64,000 nt of DNA from Rheinheimera sp. MM224 (lineage in GTDB: Bacteria; Pseudomonadota; Gammaproteobacteria; Enterobacterales; Alteromonadaceae), in assembly GCF_947090785.1 (NCBI RefSeq), contig NZ_OX352320.1, positions 1,116,001 through 1,180,000 on the forward strand, written 5' to 3'. The notes under the pieces were generated by a model. The model did not search any database. It was not told where the DNA came from and saw nothing but the letters and a program-made list of their open reading frames with translations. The position numbers and the translations under genes were made by a program. Shown here one piece after another: positions 27,931 to 36,141 of the stretch; the first letter of the stretch is position 1, and every line of letters begins with the position of its first letter.

Positions 27931-28021
27931 ACCTAACAAACAAATTTTATCGCCAGCAAAAAGCGCTGGTTGCGACGTCAACCCGCCGCGCGGCTTTCTG
28001 CGATAAATGCGGGCGTTAGGC
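27931..28021 (+). other. attC recombination site of an integron gene cassette
   Basis: 91 bases. Outer boxes are ACCTAAC (27931-27937, consensus RYYYAAC) and GTTAGGC (28015-28021, consensus GTTRRRY). Inner boxes TTTATCGC (27946-27953) and GCGATAAA (28000-28007) pair perfectly. The interior folds further, including GGTTG/CAACC around a 6-base loop. Size, symmetry and orientation relative to the gene match cassette attC sites of the Vibrio/Xanthomonas chromosomal type. Confidence 0.85.
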
Positions 28022-28036
28022 TTCCAGAGAGAAATA

Positions 28037-28108
28037 ATGGAAAATTCAATAAATGGTGAATGTCGCTACAAAGCTCCAATTTGCGCATTAGAAACACTAC
28101 GTTTGTAG
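28037..28108 (+). CDS. 23-codon ORF at the start of a second, truncated cassette
   Basis: It starts 16 bases after the attC crossover point with AGAGAGAAAT upstream, the placement expected for the first gene of the next cassette. It encodes 23 residues (MENSINGECR start) and then stops. Either it is a relic cut short when the cassette decayed, or it is non-coding. No attC closes it on the right. Confidence 0.3.
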   Translation: MENSINGECRYKAPICALETLRL

Positions 28109-28188
28109 TTCAGCAATAATCTCTGGCTTTTTCTTCTTCATCTCAACGCTTAGCCTATGGCTGTTTTTTTACCACACTGGACAGCGAT

Positions 28189-28914
28189 ATGAAAAAACTA
28201 CTGACACCACTGATACTGGCTTTCACTCTGGCCACACCTGCTTTTGCCCAAACTATTCAGTGGGAAGGGCGGGAGTTTGAATTAAATAAAGTCACTGCTG
28301 CTGTTGTACAACTTGGTGGAGAAGAAGTGTTAAAGGTGGAGAGGGATCTGAAGGCTTTGCCTTTTGACGTGAAGCGCCTTGGCGATACAGTGGATGAAGC
28401 CACTTACGTTAAGCTGAAAGACTTTGAATTTGCCGATGCTATTTTTGAAGTAAAGGTATTGGCACGGGTGCAGCGGCCCACTCCTTTTGCCGCTTCACAA
28501 GGTTTTATTGGGGTTCACTTCAGAACCAGCGCAGACCATTCCGCTTTTGAATCTATTTATTTGCGGCCTAATGTCGGCAGAGCTGATGTGCAGGCCTACA
28601 GAAACAAGGCGGTGCAGTATTTTGCTTACCCAGGTTATAAATTTGATCAACTGCGTAAAGATGCGCCAGGTTTGTATGAAACCTATGCCGATATTGGCCT
28701 GGATGAATGGATCACCATGCGTATTCATGTGGCAGGAGAGAGAGCCGAACTTTATCTGAATGACGCCAAATACCCGTCCTTTATCGTCAATAAAATGAAA
28801 GGAACTTCGGCTTCAGGCGGCATTGGTCTTTATGTGGATATTGGCACTGAAGGTTACTTTAAGGATTTTAAAATTATTTCTTCTATCCATCCAAAGCTAA
28901 AAACGGGCGTTTAA
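28189..28914 (+). CDS. Secreted LamG/DUF1080-like beta-sandwich protein
   Basis: 241 residues, signal peptide cleaved after AFA. The mature part has the concanavalin-like pattern FADAIFEVKVLAR, GFIGVHFRTS, GLDEWITMRIHVAGERAELYLND and GGIGLYVDIGTEGYFKDFKI, as in DUF1080 and LamG-like domains that bind or act on glycosides. No catalytic residues could be assigned. It is a single-gene unit closed by a strong terminator. Confidence 0.72.
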   Translation: MKKLLTPLILAFTLATPAFAQTIQWEGREFELNKVTAAVVQLGGEEVLKVERDLKALPFDVKRLGDTVDEATYVKLKDFEFADAIFEVKVLARVQRPTPFAASQGFIGVHFRTSADHSAFESIYLRPNVGRADVQAYRNKAVQYFAYPGYKFDQLRKDAPGLYETYADIGLDEWITMRIHVAGERAELYLNDAKYPSFIVNKMKGTSASGGIGLYVDIGTEGYFKDFKIISSIHPKLKTGV

Positions 28915-28923
28915 GCTGAAAAC

Positions 28924-28974
28924 AGCTGAACGGGCAGAGCTAAAATTTCTGCGGCTCTGCCCGTTCAGCTTTTA
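28924..28974. terminator. Strong bidirectional terminator
   Basis: Perfect 17-bp stem, arms 28924-28940 and 28954-28970 (AGCTGAACGGGCAGAGC), 13-base loop and a short T-run on the right. It separates converging genes. Confidence 0.85.
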
Positions 28975-29199
28975 GTCTTCTAAGGGCTCGTCTTCACCCA
29001 GCGTATATTCGAGAATATCGGCAGGCTGGCATTCAAGAACCCGGCATATAGCACTTAACGTGGAAAAACGGATCGCCCTTGCTTTGCCTGTTTTCAGTAC
29101 AGAAAGATTCTGCACGCTAATACCAATAGCGTCGCCTAACTCGTTCAGACGCATTTTTCGTTTAGCCAGCATCACATCAAGATTCACAACAATTGCCAT
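28972..29199 (-). CDS. XRE-family HTH regulator (YozG-like)
   Basis: 75 residues, nearly all one Cro/CI-type helix-turn-helix (LAKRKMRLNELGDAIGISVQNLSVLKTGKARAIRFSTL) with the C-terminal CRVLECQPADILEY typical of YozG-like regulators. It lies 13 bases after a DUF2975 gene, a pairing seen in many bacteria. It may regulate the palindrome-containing promoter at 29768. Confidence 0.87.
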   Translation of the reverse strand: MAIVVNLDVMLAKRKMRLNELGDAIGISVQNLSVLKTGKARAIRFSTLSAICRVLECQPADILEYTLGEDEPLED

Positions 29200-29212
29200 A
29201 GCTCAGGCTCCA

Positions 29213-29734
29213 TCAAATCGTAAATTGTGCATCTTGATGCAATTTAATAGCCTGTGACATCACTAAACGCAGTGCCAAAATAACCATTCCTGAAGTAATA
29301 AGAGATAAATCAAGGCCATATTGTAACTTCCAATCATTAACGTCACCAAGGACGAATAAAACATAGGACGTCAGATTCAGAAAAATCAGCTGGAAAAATG
29401 GCCAGATCAACAGTAACAACGCAATGCGCACCATTGAATTTAATGTGGCTTCAACAAAGAGGCTACCGCGGCGAAATTGTCTGATCAGGCTATGCATGCA
29501 GCCCAGCAGTATCAGATAAAGCAGTACATTTATCCCAATAAAAACACCAGCAAGAATTTTCCCCTGCAATGAAAAATCAATAATAGGTAGTCCTGCACAG
29601 GCTCCGGCACCCGCATTAAAATGGGTTGAAGTGACGCCAAAATACACCCTTGCCCCTATCAGAAATGGCAATGCTATCCAGACTGCCCAAAACGCTTTAT
29701 CAAGAAAGTTTAAAATACCTGTCTCTGATTTCAT
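29213..29734 (-). CDS. DUF2975 four-helix membrane protein
   Basis: 173 residues with four hydrophobic segments (about 12-30, 55-80, 95-120, 135-155) and FRRGSLFVEATLNSMVRIALLL in the position of the DUF2975 signature. Such proteins nearly always accompany a YozG-like regulator, as here. Their role is unknown. Confidence 0.82.
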   Translation of the reverse strand: MKSETGILNFLDKAFWAVWIALPFLIGARVYFGVTSTHFNAGAGACAGLPIIDFSLQGKILAGVFIGINVLLYLILLGCMHSLIRQFRRGSLFVEATLNSMVRIALLLLIWPFFQLIFLNLTSYVLFVLGDVNDWKLQYGLDLSLITSGMVILALRLVMSQAIKLHQDAQFTI

Positions 29735-29767
29735 CTCACCCGCCTTTGCCTGTCATTGGATAAAATA

Positions 29768-29801
29768 AATGTTTATCGTGCTTTACATCATGATAAACAT
29801 T
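29768..29801. promoter_or_regulatory. Inverted repeat in the divergent DUF2975 / MipA promoter region
   Basis: AATGTTTATCGTG (29768-29780) and CATGATAAACATT (29789-29801) form 13-nt arms with one mismatch around an 8-base spacer. The site lies between divergent genes 136 bases apart. It is an operator candidate for the XRE protein or another regulator. Confidence 0.5.
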
Positions 29802-29869
29802 AAATAATCTATGCTTTAAATGATATTTATCTGTATACCATTCTCTATCGCAGCTCACAAGGAAAAATC

Positions 29870-30694
29870 ATGAAAATTAAGATAAATTTATTTAGCCCAG
29901 CTCTATTCGGGGTATGTTGTCTGCTTCCTCTTAGCCAAGCTGGTGCCCAGCAGTGGAGCCAGCCTTTACCTGAAAGTTCCTCAACCCCCAGCACTGAACA
30001 GGCCAGTTCCTGGCACTATTTGGTGGGTGCAGGCGCTGGCTACATGCCGGTATATGAAGGATCTGATGAGTTTGAAGTGATCCCCGTGCCTGTATTAAGC
30101 GCTGAATATAAAAACGGTTTGTTTTTTGCCAATGTCCGTCACGGTATCGGCAGTTACCCACTCAGGGGCGAAAATTACAAGTTGGGGCTGTCGATAGGTT
30201 ATGGCTCGGGCCGGGACGAAAAGGATGATCGTACAAACTTACAGGGGATGGGGGATATTGATCCTTCAGCCACGGCTAACCTGTTAGCAGAATACGATTG
30301 GGCCATGTTTAAATTTTCAGCCAAGCTGTCGGCCGGATTATCTGAAGGCTACGGCACGACGGCAGAATTAAAAACCGAAGCCCGTTATCCACTGTCGTCT
30401 TCAATAATACTGATGGCGGCGGTTGCAGCTAATTGGGGTGATGAAGACTATATGAATAGTCGTTTTGGCATCTCCGCAGAACAGGCTGTTTTGTCTGGCT
30501 ACAGCCCTTTTCAAGCTGAAGCTGGTGTTAGCTCTGTGGGCTTGTCTTTAGGCTTTACTTATCTGCTGTCAAAGCAGTGGAACCTGACCTTGATGGCTAA
30601 AGCCGATAAATTAAATGGTGAACTTATGGATAGCCCGCTGGTGAAAGAAGATCTGCTTCCAGCTGTATTTTTGACCACTAGCTACAGGTTTTGA
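29870..30694 (+). CDS. MipA/OmpV-family outer-membrane protein
   Basis: 274 residues with a signal peptide (cleaved after AGA), then the MipA/OmpV barrel pattern: GAGAGYMPVYEGSDEFEVIPVPVLSAEYKNGLFF, RHGIGSYPL, and the aromatic C-terminus TTSYRF. The family includes porin-like proteins and the murein-synthesis scaffold MipA. AAGGA precedes the ATG. It is a single-gene unit. Confidence 0.87.
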   Translation: MKIKINLFSPALFGVCCLLPLSQAGAQQWSQPLPESSSTPSTEQASSWHYLVGAGAGYMPVYEGSDEFEVIPVPVLSAEYKNGLFFANVRHGIGSYPLRGENYKLGLSIGYGSGRDEKDDRTNLQGMGDIDPSATANLLAEYDWAMFKFSAKLSAGLSEGYGTTAELKTEARYPLSSSIILMAAVAANWGDEDYMNSRFGISAEQAVLSGYSPFQAEAGVSSVGLSLGFTYLLSKQWNLTLMAKADKLNGELMDSPLVKEDLLPAVFLTTSYRF

Positions 30695-30704
30695 CTAAGC
30701 AATA

Positions 30705-30733
30705 AAGCCGGGTTGCAGTGCAACCCGGTTTGT
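30705..30733. terminator. Bidirectional terminator
   Basis: CCGGGTTG (30708-30715)/CAACCCGG (30721-30728) with flanking AAA and TTT, between converging genes. Confidence 0.75.
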
Positions 30734-30747
30734 CACTGTGCTGTGTT

Positions 30748-31356
30748 TTACGCTAAGGCGCTTATCCAATCCACCGCCGCCTGAGTGGGTAATTCATGCT
30801 GCATGCCGGCAAAAATTTGCGACTCTATGTCCTGACCAAACTGGGCTAAACGTTGTTTCGCTTGTAGCACCAGTTCTGCTGGAAATAGCGGATCACGCTG
30901 ACCATGCAACCAGCCAAGACTTTTTACCGACAAAGCCTGATCCGGTAAGCTGGCAAAACGGCTGGCACAAACCAGCAGATGACAATCGCTGAGTTCTGTC
31001 GTTTTGGCGGCTTCAAGCAGCATAATACCGCCCTGAGAAAAACCAAATAACACTGGCTCAATAGCAGCCGCCCTTGCTTGTTGCAGCCAGGGGGCCAGGC
31101 ACTGAAAAAAGGCCGGTAAGGCTTGAGTTACCCGCTCAGGCCTATTTTGTTCTGTTACTCCTGCGACAGAAAACCATTGCGACAAACCGCGTTCATCGAC
31201 AAAAGGCGCAGCTAAAGCAACAATCAAGGCCTGTGGATTGGCTGCAGCAATAGCTTGTCCCAGCGGCTTTAAATGAGCGGGTGACGAACCCACGCCATGC
31301 AGTAACAGCACTAACTGCTTAAAGTCTTTCGGTGGCTGAATAATTAAGTCTGTCAT
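30748..31356 (-). CDS. YpfH-like esterase (alpha/beta hydrolase)
   Basis: 202 residues of the phospholipase/carboxylesterase family. LLLHGVGSSPAHL forms the oxyanion region, FGFSQGG holds the serine nucleophile, and GQRDPLFP and GMQHELP carry the likely Asp and His. QWFSVAGVTEQNR matches the E. coli YpfH region. Its start overlaps the stop of the preceding small membrane-protein gene by ATGA, so it is the last gene of a three-gene operon with ygiD. Confidence 0.83.
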   Translation of the reverse strand: MTDLIIQPPKDFKQLVLLLHGVGSSPAHLKPLGQAIAAANPQALIVALAAPFVDERGLSQWFSVAGVTEQNRPERVTQALPAFFQCLAPWLQQARAAAIEPVLFGFSQGGIMLLEAAKTTELSDCHLLVCASRFASLPDQALSVKSLGWLHGQRDPLFPAELVLQAKQRLAQFGQDIESQIFAGMQHELPTQAAVDWISALA

Positions 31357-31598
31357 AGCTTGTCCTGTGTTGGTTGTGCTGTGGTGTTATGCAGCCATTT
31401 AGTAAAAATTCGCGTTAATAGCGGCATCCAGACAAAGCTTAATGCCAGAGTGCCAATGCCCGAGGTGATCAGCACCCGCAGTGGTAAAGGTAATATTTCC
31501 AGCTGCTGCTGAAGCAGTGCATACACCAGCAATAAGGTTGGATAAAGCGCTATCCAGCGTAACAACCAGAGTTTCCAGGTTGGAGCTTGTTTTGCCAT
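31353..31598 (-). CDS. Small two-helix membrane protein
   Basis: 81 residues with two hydrophobic segments (about 11-30 and 42-62) and a WMPLLTRIFTKWL ending. This pattern resembles the membrane part found attached to some antibiotic-biosynthesis-monooxygenase proteins. Function unknown. It is 3 bases after ygiD and overlaps the esterase gene by four bases. Confidence 0.7.
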   Translation of the reverse strand: MAKQAPTWKLWLLRWIALYPTLLLVYALLQQQLEILPLPLRVLITSGIGTLALSFVWMPLLTRIFTKWLHNTTAQPTQDKL

Positions 31599-31601
31599 GC
31601 C

Positions 31602-32393
31602 TTATCCCTCTTGACCCGCACGCTCAAAGGCGTAGGCATCCATACTCAACATACTGTGACGGATTTCTCTGACCAGTGGCTGCACTATGCTGTACTGTCC
31701 AGCTATGCCCAAAACAAAACTCAAAGGCAAAAAATGCTCGTCTGTTGGGTGAGCTCTTTTGGCATGAGGGGCCAGTTCCAGCGCATCTACTACCTGCAAA
31801 GCCTGGTTTTGACTCAGGCGGTTGGCTATCCAGTCACTAAACTCTGCAGCATAAGCCGCAGCAGGTTCGTCGGCATAAGCGCGGAATTCGTACAGATTGT
31901 GTGTCAGGCTGCCTGAGCCGACGAACAGGATCTGATCTGGCGCAAAATCTGCTAAAGCCTGACCTAACTGGTACAGCTGACGGCTGGACCAGCGCACTGG
32001 TAGCGATAGCTGGATCACTGGCACATCAGCCTGTGGAAACAGATAACGCAGTGGTACCCAGGCTCCATGATCCAAACCCCGATTCGGGTTGAGGCCAGCA
32101 CTGAAGCCTTGTTGCTGCAAATGCTGTTGCAACTGAGCTGCAATGTCCGGAGCTCCGGCAACAGGGTACTGCAACTGGTAAAGCGCTGAGGGGAAACCAG
32201 AGAAATCGTGGATGGTTTCAGGCGCGCTGCTACTGCTTAAATACAAGCCCTGACTTTGCCAATGTGGAGATAACACCACAACAGCAGCAGGTTTGGGCAA
32301 GGTGCTGCCAAAGCGGGTCAAAGCCGGACCTGCACTACCTGGGTCCAATGCGAAGCTTGGAGCTCCGTGAGAAATAAAAACAACCGGCAGCAT
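31602..32393 (-). CDS. ygiD: YgiD-like extradiol dioxygenase (4,5-DOPA dioxygenase family)
   Basis: 263 residues from ATG 32393, which has GGAG upstream; a longer frame to 32474 would cross the divergent promoter. Class III (LigB-type) ring-cleavage fold with metal-binding histidines in FISHGAPSF, NRGLDHGAWVPLRYLFP and GSGSLTHNL. E. coli YgiD opens DOPA-type catechols. It is divergent from a LysR gene that is its likely regulator; a TTAT-N9-ATAA LysR-type box lies at about 32420-32436. Confidence 0.87.
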   Translation of the reverse strand: MLPVVFISHGAPSFALDPGSAGPALTRFGSTLPKPAAVVVLSPHWQSQGLYLSSSSAPETIHDFSGFPSALYQLQYPVAGAPDIAAQLQQHLQQQGFSAGLNPNRGLDHGAWVPLRYLFPQADVPVIQLSLPVRWSSRQLYQLGQALADFAPDQILFVGSGSLTHNLYEFRAYADEPAAAYAAEFSDWIANRLSQNQALQVVDALELAPHAKRAHPTDEHFLPLSFVLGIAGQYSIVQPLVREIRHSMLSMDAYAFERAGQEG

Positions 32394-32497
32394 GTACTGC
32401 ACTCCTTTATCTACAAAGTTTATTGGAGCACTATAATTAACTACTATCAGGTGATAAATTGGCGTCACTAGCATTTACTATCCCGAAAGGTGGGATA

Positions 32498-33385
32498 ATG
32501 TCGCAGATTAACGAAATGAAAGCCTTTTTGGCTGTGACTGAAACCGGCAGCTTTGTGGCTGCAGCGGAGAAATCCGGCGTGTCGACTACAGCCTTATCCA
32601 GATGGGTGATGCAGCTGGAGCAGCGTTTAGGCGTCAGATTACTGCACAGAACCACCAGAAGGCTGAGCCTGACAGTCGAGGGGGAACGTTTCGCTGAACG
32701 TTGCAGTGATATTTTGCAGCAACTATCAGAAGCTGAAGCAGAGCTTAGTGCGCAAGCCAGTCAAATCAGCGGGCGACTGCGTGTCAATGTACCTGTCAGT
32801 TATGGCATTCGGTATTTAGCGCCGCTGTGGGCCAGTTTTAAGCAGCAAAACCCGGCTATTGAACTGGACCTGGTGTTAACCGACCGCTTAACCGATATGG
32901 TGGAAGAGGGCTTTGATCTGGCAGTACGTATTGGCCGGCCTGCCAGTTCAAGCCTGATCAGCAGGCCTCTACATCAGCTAAAGATGCAGCTTTGTGCATC
33001 CCCTGAATATATTCAAAGGGTGGGTTTACCAGCAGATCCTACCCAGTTGTCCCATCATCAAATTATTGCTTACAGTTATTGGGGCAGTGGCAATGACTGG
33101 AGTTTTATTGGGCCAGAGGGAGAGCTGACGGTTCGGACCAAAGCCTGGATGTATTGCAATAACGGCGAAACTTGTGTGGCTGTAGCAGAAAATGGTGGAG
33201 GCGTGATCTATCAGCCTGATTTTTTAGTGACGCAGGCGCTGCAGCAAGGCCGACTTATTCAGCTTTGTCCTGACTATCAGGGTTTAACTTTACCTGTTTG
33301 TGCTGTGTATCCGTCAAGGCGTTTTGTGTCGGCCAAGGTCAGAACACTGGTGGCGTTTTTACAGGAGCAGCTGGCTGCGGAATAA
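32498..33385 (+). CDS. LysR-family regulator next to ygiD
   Basis: 295 residues from ATG 32498 with AGGTGG upstream; an earlier frame start at 32459 lacks a site. Winged HTH MKAFLAVTETGSFVAAAEKSGVSTTALSRWVMQLEQRLGVRLLHRTTRR and a LysR effector domain. It is divergent from the ygiD operon with a 104-base gap, the standard arrangement for a LysR activator and its target. Confidence 0.88.
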   Translation: MSQINEMKAFLAVTETGSFVAAAEKSGVSTTALSRWVMQLEQRLGVRLLHRTTRRLSLTVEGERFAERCSDILQQLSEAEAELSAQASQISGRLRVNVPVSYGIRYLAPLWASFKQQNPAIELDLVLTDRLTDMVEEGFDLAVRIGRPASSSLISRPLHQLKMQLCASPEYIQRVGLPADPTQLSHHQIIAYSYWGSGNDWSFIGPEGELTVRTKAWMYCNNGETCVAVAENGGGVIYQPDFLVTQALQQGRLIQLCPDYQGLTLPVCAVYPSRRFVSAKVRTLVAFLQEQLAAE

Positions 33386-33430
33386 TCCGGCGGTTTAAGC
33401 CTGCCGGATCTATGTCATCCAGGTTTTTAA

Positions 33431-33805
33431 TCAGCGGAAAAAACCTGCAAAAGGTTGCATATACACAGCTCCAAAGCTGTTTAGTCTGCCTTGGGCATGC
33501 TGATCAGGGGCACCATACACAGTTAAGGCGGTCACCTCGACGCAGGATAAAAACTCAGCGGCGAAGGGGCCAAAGGTGGTGTCGACATGGCTGACCAGCG
33601 CTGTTGAATCCTGATAACTTTCGATGATATGAGCACTGCTGTTATCTGCGTTCAGGCTATAGCTGTATAACAAAGTACCGGGTTCCAATGCTGTGGCCGC
33701 AACGACTTTTTGCACCAAAGCCTGAAAAGCGGTCAGCATGGCTGGTTTTAATGCCAGCTCAAATACGCAAATGATCGCTGAGTTTTTGCTGGCAGCTTCA
33801 CTCAT
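33431..33805 (-). CDS. Antibiotic-biosynthesis-monooxygenase-type (YgiN-like) protein
   Basis: 124 residues with an ABM ferredoxin-like fold: CVFELALKPAMLTAFQALVQKVV, GTLLYSYSLNADNSSAHIIESYQD, HVDTTFG. Members oxidise quinols or act on small electrophiles. The start overlaps the tautomerase gene by 8 bases, so translation is coupled. Confidence 0.82.
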   Translation of the reverse strand: MSEAASKNSAIICVFELALKPAMLTAFQALVQKVVAATALEPGTLLYSYSLNADNSSAHIIESYQDSTALVSHVDTTFGPFAAEFLSCVEVTALTVYGAPDQHAQGRLNSFGAVYMQPFAGFFR

Positions 33806-34010
33806 CTGCTTTGCCTGCTGCGGCTTTTAGCGTTTCTGCAAAAATTTCGCCAGAAATAGCCCAATCTTTGGTTTGCACATCGTTAAAAATGACATAGACA
33901 TACTGTGGATCGACGTTGGCGTGTTTAGCTATAGCGGCCGTCACTTCTTTGGCTATGGCTTGTTTTGCATGATCACGGCCGTCAAACATCTGAATATTTA
34001 CTACTGGCAT
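33798..34010 (-). CDS. 4-oxalocrotonate tautomerase-family protein
   Basis: 70 residues beginning MPVVNIQMFDGRD; Pro after the removed Met is the catalytic base of this superfamily. VDPQYVYVIFNDVQTKDWAISGEIF is the rest of the fold. Paired with the monooxygenase-like gene, it may deal with quinone or enol metabolites. Confidence 0.87.
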   Translation of the reverse strand: MPVVNIQMFDGRDHAKQAIAKEVTAAIAKHANVDPQYVYVIFNDVQTKDWAISGEIFAETLKAAAGKADE

Positions 34011-34150
34011 AAGGCACCTCTGTGGTTGATTTTAGCGGTTGATTAACTTCAGCTTTAGCCAGGGTACTGGCGACAGGAAGGATCATAACAACAGAGTGAA
34101 AGTGGATAAACGCCGTTAAATATCACTTACCGTAGATTTAAATTCTACAA

Positions 34151-35071
34151 TCAGCCAAAAGTTCCGGCATCAGATAACTGCACCAGTTCATCCACTATAA
34201 AACGCACCGCAGGCATCAGCTGTTTAGTGCGGGGCCAGATAATGTTCAGTTCAGTAGGTGATGGTGTCAGTTCGGGCAGTATTTGCAGCAGTGTTCCATT
34301 AGCGAGATAAGGCCGCAGCAGCGATTGCGGAAACTGAATAATACCGGCACCGGCGACACAGGCTGCAACCATAGCGTCGCCATCACTGATTTGGTGAAAG
34401 GCTTTCGGCTGAAAGCGATGTTCCTGACCTGCGGCATTTTTCAAGCGCCAGCTCAATGAACTGCCGCCGCGCCAGGCCACAATACATTGATGTGTGGATA
34501 AATCCTCAAGCGCTTTTGGCGTGCCAAAAGTGTCTAAATAAAGCGGTGATGCAGCCAGTAGCAAAGGTTGTGGTGTCAGGGCTTTGGCAACCAGATCTGT
34601 ACTGTCTTTCAGCGGACCAAAGCGAATGGCTAAGTCAAAGCCTGCATCCATTGGATCGATCACTTTGTCGTTAAAGGTCAAAGTAAGCTGCAGTTGGGGG
34701 TAGCGCTGCGTCATACCGAGCAGTACCGGCATCATCACTGAGCGGCCAAAAGCGGCAGGCATATCGATACGCACTCTGCCGGAGGGCTGACTCAATTTAG
34801 ATTGCAGCAGTAGTTCAGCCGCCTGCAAAGTGTCTATCGCCAGCTGGCAACTAGCCAGATAAGCCTCGCCTGCTGTGGTCAGACTGAGCTTTCTGGTAGT
34901 GCGGTGGAACAAGCTGGTGTTTAACTGACTTTCCAGCTTGGCAATACTTTTACCAAGAGCTGACTTCGAGATCCCAAGCTGTTCTGCAGCCGCTGTAAAG
35001 CTTTGCGCCCTGGCGGCTGTAGTGAAATACACTATGCCCCGAAATGGATCTGAAACTGTCTGTGTGGTCAT
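34151..35071 (-). CDS. LysR-family regulator
   Basis: 306 residues from ATG 35071; the frame extends to 35131 but that stretch is not LysR-like. HTH GIVYFTTAARAQSFTAAAEQLGISKSALGKSIAKLESQLNTSLFHRTTRKLSLT. It is one of two tandem leftward LysR genes. Its target may be the tautomerase/monooxygenase pair just downstream, but the genes run in the same direction, so this is guesswork. Confidence 0.87.
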   Translation of the reverse strand: MTTQTVSDPFRGIVYFTTAARAQSFTAAAEQLGISKSALGKSIAKLESQLNTSLFHRTTRKLSLTTAGEAYLASCQLAIDTLQAAELLLQSKLSQPSGRVRIDMPAAFGRSVMMPVLLGMTQRYPQLQLTLTFNDKVIDPMDAGFDLAIRFGPLKDSTDLVAKALTPQPLLLAASPLYLDTFGTPKALEDLSTHQCIVAWRGGSSLSWRLKNAAGQEHRFQPKAFHQISDGDAMVAACVAGAGIIQFPQSLLRPYLANGTLLQILPELTPSPTELNIIWPRTKQLMPAVRFIVDELVQLSDAGTFG

Positions 35072-35148
35072 CGTCAGAATTCCGCTGTGAGAAACTAAGT
35101 AAGTGATCAGGCTTGAAGCCTGAGTGAGCAATATAAAAGCTGTTTTAT

Positions 35149-36042
35149 CTAGGGTGCTTCAGGGCCGAAGTGTGCCAGCACAAAGCTGATAAAGCTGCGC
35201 AGTTTGGGCGTCATGCGTCTGTCTGGCGCATACAGCAGATGCATGGGGCGGCTGGGCACAGGGAAATCAGGCAGTAGCTGGATTAAATGGCCCTGGGCTA
35301 TGGCTTTTTTTACCAGCTCTGCAGGTTGCAACATAATGCCCTGATGCTGCAATGCGGCAGCCAGTAAGGCTTCGCCGCTATCTGACATAAACTGACCTGT
35401 TACCGGCACTGTGATTTCACCCTCCGGGCTTTGAAAAGTCCAGTGTGTGCGTAATTCAGTATGCAAAAATCCCAGACATTGGTGATGCTGCAAATCCCTC
35501 GGATGACTCAGAGGCTGGTGTTTTGCCAAATACAAAGGCGAGGCACAGAGCAGCAGCTTGTATGGTTTAAGGTTTCTGGCAATCAGGCCACTGTCGGACA
35601 AAGTACCCACTCTGAATACCGCATCAAACCCTTCGTCTATTAAATCTACTTTGCGGTTGGTGATCGACAACTCTACAGCCACTTCAGGGTATTGCGCCAT
35701 ATAAGTACTTAGTTTCGCTGTCAGTGCATGGATACCAAAGGACACTGGTGCACTGATCCTGAGTTTGCCTACGGGAGTAGCTCTGACTTCTTCTGCCAGA
35801 CTCTGAGCAGCCTCTACTTCTGCCAGAATATTTTTTGCTCTTTCATAATAAGCACCGCCAATTTCAGTTAAATGCTGTCGCCTGGTGGTGCGGTTGAGTA
35901 ACTGCACCCCAAGCTGTTGTTCTAACAGCCGGACATGTTTTCCGACCAACTGAGAGGACATTTGCATGGCATCTGCGGCGGCAGACAGAGAGCCCATTTC
36001 CACCGTTTTGACAAAAACTTCCATACTCAGTAGTCGGTCCAT
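35149..36042 (-). CDS. LysR-family regulator divergent from an NADP-binding reductase
   Basis: 297 residues with HTH MEVFVKTVEMGSLSAAADAMQMSSQLVGKHVRLLEQQLGVQLLNRTTRRQHLT and a LysR effector domain. It is divergent, 99 bases, from the reductase at 36142 and therefore its likely regulator. Confidence 0.88.
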   Translation of the reverse strand: MDRLLSMEVFVKTVEMGSLSAAADAMQMSSQLVGKHVRLLEQQLGVQLLNRTTRRQHLTEIGGAYYERAKNILAEVEAAQSLAEEVRATPVGKLRISAPVSFGIHALTAKLSTYMAQYPEVAVELSITNRKVDLIDEGFDAVFRVGTLSDSGLIARNLKPYKLLLCASPLYLAKHQPLSHPRDLQHHQCLGFLHTELRTHWTFQSPEGEITVPVTGQFMSDSGEALLAAALQHQGIMLQPAELVKKAIAQGHLIQLLPDFPVPSRPMHLLYAPDRRMTPKLRSFISFVLAHFGPEAP

Positions 36043-36141
36043 TGGAAACGCCTTGTTTTAAGTGAAGAGCGAATGTGCGCATTTATTACAGCATATTTCC
36101 AGTAGTAGCCTATATGCAAGCTATAACCAAGAGGTGGAACT

